DNA from: Mailhella sp.
GTDB lineage: Bacteria; Desulfobacterota; Desulfovibrionia; Desulfovibrionales; Desulfovibrionaceae
NCBI GenBank assembly: GCA_017940105.1
Contig: JAGAZG010000076.1
Location: 1 to 8,458, forward strand
Length of the DNA: 8,458 bases
Direction of reading: 5' to 3'
Below are positions 7,101-8,458 of this stretch, piece after piece; the first letter of the stretch is position 1, and the number at the start of each line of letters is the position of its first letter. The translations under genes were made by a program, and so were the position numbers. The notes beneath the pieces were generated by a model. That model saw only the letters and a program-made list of their open reading frames with translations. It did not search any database and was not told the DNA's origin.

Positions 7101-8458
7101 GTTGGTGAGGAGATGCTTACAGAAGCCGAAATGAGGCGCTTCAGGGCGGCACAGCAGAGAGCAACGGCACAGGCAAGGGAAAAGACCTTGGCAGATAGGT
7201 TGAAGGCTTTCTTCAAGGCTACGGGCGAAGACAAGCAGATGACAGCCATGGCCAAGAAGGAAGTCGAAGCTATGCCCATATTCGCTGCCATGGAAATAGC
7301 CATCCGCAACGGCGGCATCACTTACGAATCTGTCGAAGAACTCTACGGAGAAGACACGGCAAAAGCCCTCAACAAAAAACGTCCATCGCTCGTCCGGAAG
7401 AACGGCGGCGTAGACATCAGCCAGGTGGCAGCCTCGCAGGATATGTCTGCCGACGATCTTGTCAGCGGTATTCTCAACGGCCCGACAAAGGGCGAAGCTG
7501 TCAAAGCTGCCAAGCAGAGGATGATGCAGGAACGGGAAGAGCAGATCAAGGCAGAGCTTTCTGCGGGCAATGACGGGCTCTTGCCAGGCGAGGAGGGTTA
7601 CTACTCTGATGACCGGCTGGCTACGCTCCTGATGGAAGCGACCGCGCTTGCCAGAAAGGCCGGACGCAAAGTCCGTACTGCAGGCAACGCCGAGGCAAAC
7701 AGAAGCTGGGCGAGACAGATGCTTGCCGGCATGACCATGTCAGAAACAAACATAGGCAGATTGTCAACGGCTGAAGCGAAACAGGCAAGGCTGGTGGGTA
7801 AGCTGCTTGCTGAAGGCAAAATTGAGGAAGCGGCGGACGCAAAGCGTAAGCAGGCCATCCTGCATGCCATGGTGCTTGAAAGCATGGACTTCCATAAGCG
7901 TCTAGACGCCTTCACCAGAAAAATGCGCAGATGGGCAAAGCGTGACACGAAAACCGACGAGGATGCCTGGAAGTACAAGGAACAGCTCATGGCGCTTGCC
8001 CAGAGATACCGCATCGGAGGACGAGACCGTTTCGCTCCTGCCAAACCGCAGGAGCGGTCGCGGCTGCGCGATTTTCTCCAGCACACGGAAGAGGACTCTG
8101 TGTTTGATGTCCCGCCGTTCTCAGACTGGATTCTTGACGAACAGGTGCCCGAAAGGAACGGCCGACTGCAGCTTACTGTCGAGCAGTATGATGAGATCAT
8201 GGATCTTGGCAAGTACCTTGCAGAACAGATGGATCCCGGCGAGGCAGAGGTCATTACCGAAGGTCTTGAAGGCACCGTGCAGGAACTTGTGGACAAAGCA
8301 AAAACGACGCTGGAAAACAGCGGTAACGTCTTTACCTACAAGGAAGAAAAAACTCTCGGGCGCAAGTCTCAAGACTTGTGGAAATCCCTTTTTGCCGGAC
8401 TTGATAATACTCAGTATGTCTTCATGGCTGCAGACAGGTACGAAGAGATCGGCAAAAA
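1140..8458 (+). CDS. Giant phage large polyvalent protein (zincin, PBECR-like, ADP-ribosyltransferase, zincin), 3' partial
   Basis: Translating frame 3 by hand from the ATG at 1140 gives 2439 complete codons with no stop, so the protein continues beyond the right edge. Domains in order are: acidic N-terminus; Gly/Ala-rich membrane-prone module (about 295-485); linker modules (about 515-700); unnamed compact domain (about 755-885); zincin 1 with HEIQH at 1122-1126; PBECR-like domain (about 1313-1425); ART-PolyVal-like ADP-ribosyltransferase (H1517, Y1545, candidate E1781); zincin 2 with HEAGH at 1831-1835; helical C-terminal region. Proteins joining such peptidase, toxin-like and transferase modules are known as polyvalent proteins of phages and conjugative elements. 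They are thought to be delivered into the recipient cell with the DNA. I see no Walker A/B motifs, methylase or primase motifs, and no lysozyme or transglycosylase signature, so it is not a DarB-like helicase/methylase protein. Existence as one gene is very secure; delivery into the host is inference. Confidence 0.9.
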   Translation, partial: MEISTQDEFEAPIIQEPINNSGIIQEPPASLKPLAMSTDKQLSVEEIAEAEDLSKRLNVPSIMVGADLPKYRKMAQVNDLDAASNDAPAVKTWMGQSRQNFMAGNTDAKNLIEFEKIMMAGPEGLGGRALQPEFDEKKTVTGKEGFAYSKLQEVKNEPTGPSVGIDFNPETGEFRERNKWEVAADEANKVKRDRDAQIELRQTRAESGDWIWQDTWYGRAKRQLMAGRVDVESALWGSLKGLDELLASVTKGTVIGDFFRSGADYAASKFSEAKMDAETVGFEKEAGGTMQQISDAVLRNFPQMLATMVATWLGAGLAGATGIAKKIAATLMGKRQAAYAARAGAATMAAQIYGETYGSAREAGADPLQANLGAIPNAIVQGSLENIGLGKIFQAWKSTGALSYIKNSLVASFAEGVTEWIQQFPDDFFHMVSMIGSDDGAKDFSSGVTDFVRNLPDTVEGANMGAAVGAIYGLLFSLPGLRGQARRERAMLNDKAFFEAINDSAKASSLREKLPSVYQEIVDQVTQDGPVQNVYVSAEDLVNAAVSLDQDSYEFAEGLGISREQLDNAARVGADVEVPIALYQSKVAGTEAGLHLSGRVRTSADGMTLEEMTAARTRTIGAINQALQEIAADSKMSAELDEALSGVRDSLIASGQSESAADNQLQLFKALAVTGARRWTAITGEEMTPVQYVNDHLGLSVRVEDQQRQNVAPTPSREQVQAALDEARKNFEDLVRARRNANGEYVRSDVTPDNIDDDYRELLYDGRMVDGELGQHYDAHGISKGGITDQFNKLLDILANGFDTSRDLHTAPFEITDEMRAALGAALGTSGGTAYRNGLATFVSRYDGKVADGIGVVFIADRAASIIEPLRKAFPNIRFEKMSDNARVLQEMAQEQQGTQSLQQMLGERGAAAMDQAEEATTRMDNLAVARDMEAAGKDAKAVKLATGWERGADGKWRYEVPDGKWKQGGLAGMHTERHLIVGEETSWMEGRLGDVFDAPELYEAYPELRGMTLIFAETDRGTQGYYDGTTIILSKDLLKGENPEWARQYKELLESEEYRRYNEELDATDNIADPEEAEQVYNEIEKRFNESDLGKRYNALLNSRQRMSRMLTQEGRSVLLHEIQHAIQRKEGFATGGNETVGDVLRAKARAYAWKLELEKAEEDHPDLAGTLDLMNTLVKEYDEMGMREDLPSAATRTTGFNLYVRGYDREGYEDAYRLWEKIGLDDNAEDYRTYKLISGEVESRNVQRRMNMTEEERRASLASETEDVAREDQIFIGQTETAESREHRSPITDPAEFAEDVRTSAEKGPRYDTVGNVVFDGESYEIRLSDIQVRHNFNDHPAFSEWGKVVDVIQQGESYGVSSLPSSKHMGTTFVLAEGDKAYVVLATVMKTADGNIVRIHSALTTTTAHAQEMKMRKRRTASTRRSSGGSPDTPKPLRDVATVLGEGSSHEVNITDTRGAVNHSENATQGSIALDLSEVSDKDRLFLEAPQRSSSLMQEGAEAEARTLFQRAFHGSPHRFEQFMLEHIGTGEGAQAHGWGLYFAKTKRTAERYRKGLQKSKGSGQLYEVEIPDNDVLLDEQMYFPDQHKNVKKLIADAIHSLSERQQTIFFQKILGRKLDDSDAYNKVAVQLDEITLLQDAFLTDGSESKFARNFRRENLKNHGYTDEQIDAFWSNRDKAIEEAKKYSPERIRLQDELDAIKKRDDERRARLISEAKNDLDKGLSRTSGDQLYDAIAWAISDGGYPVFRDASVWLNEHGIKGITYNGASDGRCFVVFEDKAVQMIDTFYQMQQDHAPTGPRGQIEFAGDNEAVITLFRGAADLSTFAHEAGHLFFRDLERMAMTSNAPQEIIDDYLTLKRWTAENTESYYNAHMRRNYGGRSFAELSEEERNRVDYIAEQELLAEGWLTYLKEGKAPSVELRSVFSRFRDWLSTIYRALSGNGFQPINDEVRGVFDRMLASDQEVAEAEAMHEATAEERAAIDAVGEEMLTEAEMRRFRAAQQRATAQAREKTLADRLKAFFKATGEDKQMTAMAKKEVEAMPIFAAMEIAIRNGGITYESVEELYGEDTAKALNKKRPSLVRKNGGVDISQVAASQDMSADDLVSGILNGPTKGEAVKAAKQRMMQEREEQIKAELSAGNDGLLPGEEGYYSDDRLATLLMEATALARKAGRKVRTAGNAEANRSWARQMLAGMTMSETNIGRLSTAEAKQARLVGKLLAEGKIEEAADAKRKQAILHAMVLESMDFHKRLDAFTRKMRRWAKRDTKTDEDAWKYKEQLMALAQRYRIGGRDRFAPAKPQERSRLRDFLQHTEEDSVFDVPPFSDWILDEQVPERNGRLQLTVEQYDEIMDLGKYLAEQMDPGEAEVITEGLEGTVQELVDKAKTTLENSGNVFTYKEEKTLGRKSQDLWKSLFAGLDNTQYVFMAADRYEEIGK
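1176..1220 (+). repeat. Duplicated IIQEP motif at the N-terminus of the giant protein
   Basis: The 15-base unit at 1176-1190 recurs at 1206-1220 with a single difference (ATCATCCAGGAACCG versus ATCATACAGGAACCG). It encodes IIQEP at residues 13-17 and 23-27. The surrounding tail is acidic and proline-containing, so probably disordered. It could be a short docking motif to another virion component, or simply a small duplication. Confidence 0.6.
2022..2594 (+). other. Membrane-prone Gly/Ala-rich module of the giant protein (residues about 295-485)
   Basis: Two hydrophobic, glycine-rich segments are visible: about 305-324 (LATMVATWLGAGLAGATGIA) and about 464-481 (MGAAVGAIYGLLFSLPGL). Between them lie an amphipathic Ala-rich stretch, GETYGSAREAG (E355 onward), and an EGVTEWIQQ motif at 415-423. 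Segments of this kind, with glycine spacing, are common in large phage ejection proteins and are thought to insert in or cross the host envelope. They are borderline as stable transmembrane helices, and the protein otherwise looks soluble. A role in forming an envelope channel during DNA entry is inference from composition and context. Confidence 0.5.
2682..2939 (+). other. Linker module with VYVSAEDL and AARVGADVEVPIALY motifs (residues about 515-600)
   Basis: A short alpha/beta-like segment contains VYVSAEDLV (534-542) followed by NAARVGADVEVPIALYQSKVAG (568-589). The 'strand-SAEDL, helix, G.DV.IP...Y' arrangement looks like a recurring small module that I associate with large phage polyvalent proteins, upstream of their effector domains. 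I cannot give it a family name or a catalytic role. It is followed by a helical region that ends with VTGARRWTAITGEEMTP (673-689) and a proline-containing break near 720, which probably separates the structural N-terminal half from the effector half. Confidence 0.35.
3402..3794 (+). other. Unnamed compact domain with LHTAPF and GTSGGTAYRNG motifs (residues about 755-885)
   Basis: This segment looks globular: GGITDQFNKLLDIL (785-798, helix), LHTAPFEI (808-815), a glycine-rich turn GTSGGTAYRNG (828-838), strand LATFVSRYD (839-847), GIGVVFIAD (853-861, strand), and a helix followed by AFPNIRFEKM (873-882). The alternation of strands with a glycine-rich 'GTSGGTAY.NG' turn suggests a conserved alpha/beta fold. 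I recall similar strings in large proteins of mobile elements but cannot name the family. H809 and Y835 are possible functional residues. It sits directly before the first zincin, where toxin-like modules are usual, so an effector or an immunity/regulatory role are both possible. No function is assigned. Confidence 0.45.
3927..4979 (+). other. Zincin-like metallopeptidase domain 1 (HEIQHAIQ...GEVESRN), residues about 930-1280
   Basis: The domain opens with TGWERGADGKWRYEVPDG (947-964), then LYEAYPELRG (1002-1011), a strand pair around YDGTTIIL, and the active-site helix LLHEIQHAIQRKEGFATGG (1120-1138). H1122, E1123 and H1126 form an HExxH zinc site. The late motif SGEVESRNVQRR (1240-1251) supplies a plausible third ligand, E1242 or E1244, and the EDVAREDQIF tail (1268-1277) closes the module. 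This order matches a zincin-like module that I know from phage large polyvalent proteins (possibly the one catalogued as LPD23; the name is from memory). About 75 charged helical residues lie between the last strand and the HExxH helix, and a second helical extension follows it, so it is larger than usual. All metal ligands look intact. It may cleave a host protein or process the giant protein; which is unknown. Confidence 0.75.
5076..5414 (+). other. Putative PBECR-type (Barnase/EndoU/ColicinE5-D/RelE-like) nuclease domain, residues about 1313-1425
   Basis: The segment starts with a strand (YDTVGNVVFDG), then IQVRHNF (1333-1339) and a helix ending KVVDVIQQGESYG (1350-1362). Strands around TTFVLAEGD (1374-1382) and AYVVLATVMKTADG (1384-1397) follow, then NIVRIHSALTTTTAH (1398-1412). 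It ends in a strongly basic tail. A small helix plus meandering sheet with conserved H near the front, then H/S/T and basic residues on late strands, is the pattern of the phage PBECR nucleases that sit in polyvalent and MuF-type proteins. H1337, H1342, H1403 and K/R residues are candidate catalytic or RNA-binding residues. Sequence alone does not prove the family; a MuF-C-like fold or another effector is possible. If active, it would cleave RNA, most likely of the host or of rival elements. Confidence 0.45.
5382..5669 (+). other. Basic and Ser/Thr-rich interdomain linker (residues about 1415-1510)
   Basis: After the PBECR-like core the chain turns to EMKMRKRRTASTRRSSGGS (1415-1433), followed by about 65 polar, probably disordered residues up to the ART domain. 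The RKRR run and flexible sequence make it a candidate nucleic-acid contact or a proteolytic separation point between effector modules. Both are inference. The frame remains open with no sign of a frameshift. Confidence 0.5.
5673..6524 (+). other. ADP-ribosyltransferase domain (ART-PolyVal type), residues about 1512-1795
   Basis: The N-terminal half reads AFHGSPHRFEQF (1515-1526), then IGTGEGAQAHGWGLYFAK (1531-1548), the hallmark of the phage polyvalent-protein ADP-ribosyltransferases. H1517 and Y1545 match the first two positions of an H-Y-E triad that binds NAD. The C-terminal half has TSGDQLYDAI (1730-1739), WLNEHGIKGITYNG (1757-1770) and FVVFEDKAVQM (1777-1787), where E1781 is the candidate third catalytic residue. 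A strand and acidic loop YEVEIPDNDVLLDE (1570-1583) belongs to the conserved core. The family moves ADP-ribose from NAD to a protein or nucleic-acid target; the target here is unknown. Both halves appear complete, so activity is plausible. The distance between halves is enlarged by an insertion annotated separately. Confidence 0.85.
5910..6323 (+). other. Helical, GC-poor insertion inside the ART domain (residues about 1591-1728)
   Basis: Between the acidic loop and the TSGDQLYDA helix there are about 130 residues of charged, mostly helical sequence (for example SLSERQQTIFFQKIL and NDLDKGLSR) where related ART domains usually have a shorter connection. Hand-counted GC over 5881-6240 is 161/360, about 45%, against about 55% in 6601-6780. 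It may be a separate helical domain that controls the transferase or binds its target. Codon phase is preserved. Confidence 0.55.
6561..6974 (+). other. Zincin-like metallopeptidase domain 2 (MPTase-PolyVal type, HEAGH), residues about 1808-1945
   Basis: The motif STFAHEAGHLFFRDLERMA (1827-1845) is a classic HExxH helix: H1831, E1832 and H1835. About 70 residues later QELLAEGWLTYLKEGKAPS (1903-1921) gives glutamates (E1904 or E1908) suited to be the third zinc ligand. Next comes FSRFRDWLSTIYRAL (1928-1942), the 'F..F..WL..IY' ending typical of the metallopeptidase domain named MPTase-PolyVal in polyvalent proteins. It is clearly distinct from the first zincin of this protein, which has a Q after HEIQHAI and a GEVE motif. 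The likely role is proteolysis, either self-processing in the virion or cleavage of host proteins after delivery. The substrate is unknown. Confidence 0.8.
7002..8458 (+). other. Helical C-terminal region of the giant protein, incomplete (residues from about 1955)
   Basis: From residue 1955 the sequence is charged and almost wholly helical, probably with coiled-coil parts (1970-2030 and again around 2110-2260). A recurring-looking module VEAMPIFAAMEIAI (2042-2055), then KNGGVDISQVAASQDMSADDLV (2087-2108), fits the '...GG.d...vA...G.s.ddLv' element I associate with the late part of phage large virion proteins. No catalytic motif is seen. The chain runs off the edge in frame, so further domains may follow. 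A structural, capsid-core or packaging role is the likeliest guess. Confidence 0.5.

Noticed and set aside
7601..8296. Long minus-strand open frame of 231 codons, Ser/Ala/Cys-rich
   Set aside because: It lies wholly opposite the helical C-terminal coding region. Its Ser/Arg/Leu-rich product is what antisense reading of Glu/Ala/Lys codons gives. There is no plausible ribosome site or known domain.
1140..8458. DarB-like helicase/methylase or a peptidoglycan transglycosylase as the identity of the giant protein
   Set aside because: I found no Walker A/B, DEAH-type or methylase motif and no lytic transglycosylase signature in the visible 2439 residues. The recognisable motifs are HExxH peptidase and ART.
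1..8458. CRISPR array, tRNA, insertion sequence, attachment site or terminator
   Set aside because: The window is filled by two overlapping genes. I saw no regularly spaced repeats, transposase motifs, terminal inverted repeats or hairpin-plus-T-run outside coding sequence.

Overview
The window is almost entirely protein-coding on the plus strand. It reads as part of the virion or ejection-protein region of a bacteriophage or prophage, probably of podovirus-like organisation. No ribosomal, tRNA, CRISPR or housekeeping signal is present, so the host cannot be named. Base composition is about 53-55% GC over most of the window, and AGG/AGA arginine codons are used freely. A bacterial host is the only safe statement. 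The phage inference rests on the architecture of the second gene and on the layout of a medium-sized helical protein followed by a giant one.

Layout. Bases 1-1140 hold the 3' part of a gene whose reading frame is already open at base 1. Its product (at least 379 residues) is soluble, charged and largely helical, with no enzymatic motif; it resembles an internal virion or injection-type protein. Its TGA stop overlaps the ATG of the next gene (TGATG), with a Shine-Dalgarno-like AAGGTG just upstream, so the two are probably translationally coupled. From 1140 to the right edge runs one uninterrupted frame of at least 2439 codons that has not stopped by base 8458.

The giant protein is modular and fits the 'large polyvalent protein' class described from phages and conjugative elements. 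In order it shows: a low-complexity N-terminus with a duplicated IIQEP motif; a glycine/alanine-rich, membrane-prone module (residues about 295-485); linker modules; a compact conserved-looking domain I cannot name (about 755-885); a zincin-like metallopeptidase domain with HEIQH and a downstream GEVESRN (about 930-1280); a small alpha/beta domain resembling the phage Barnase/EndoU/colicin/RelE-like (PBECR) nucleases (about 1313-1425); a basic, serine-rich linker; an ADP-ribosyltransferase domain of the ART-PolyVal type split by a roughly 130-residue helical insertion (about 1512-1795); a second, different zincin with HEAGH (about 1808-1945); and a long helical C-terminal region.

Working model (inference): the two proteins are packaged in the capsid and delivered with the DNA. 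The N-terminal membrane-prone and helical parts would serve translocation or structure. The peptidase, nuclease-like and ADP-ribosyltransferase modules would act on host targets, or process the polypeptide itself, at the start of infection. The effector-like parts and two insertions are clearly poorer in GC than their surroundings, which suggests module-by-module acquisition. There is no intergenic stretch longer than a few bases, and I see no terminator, promoter, RNA gene or mobile element.
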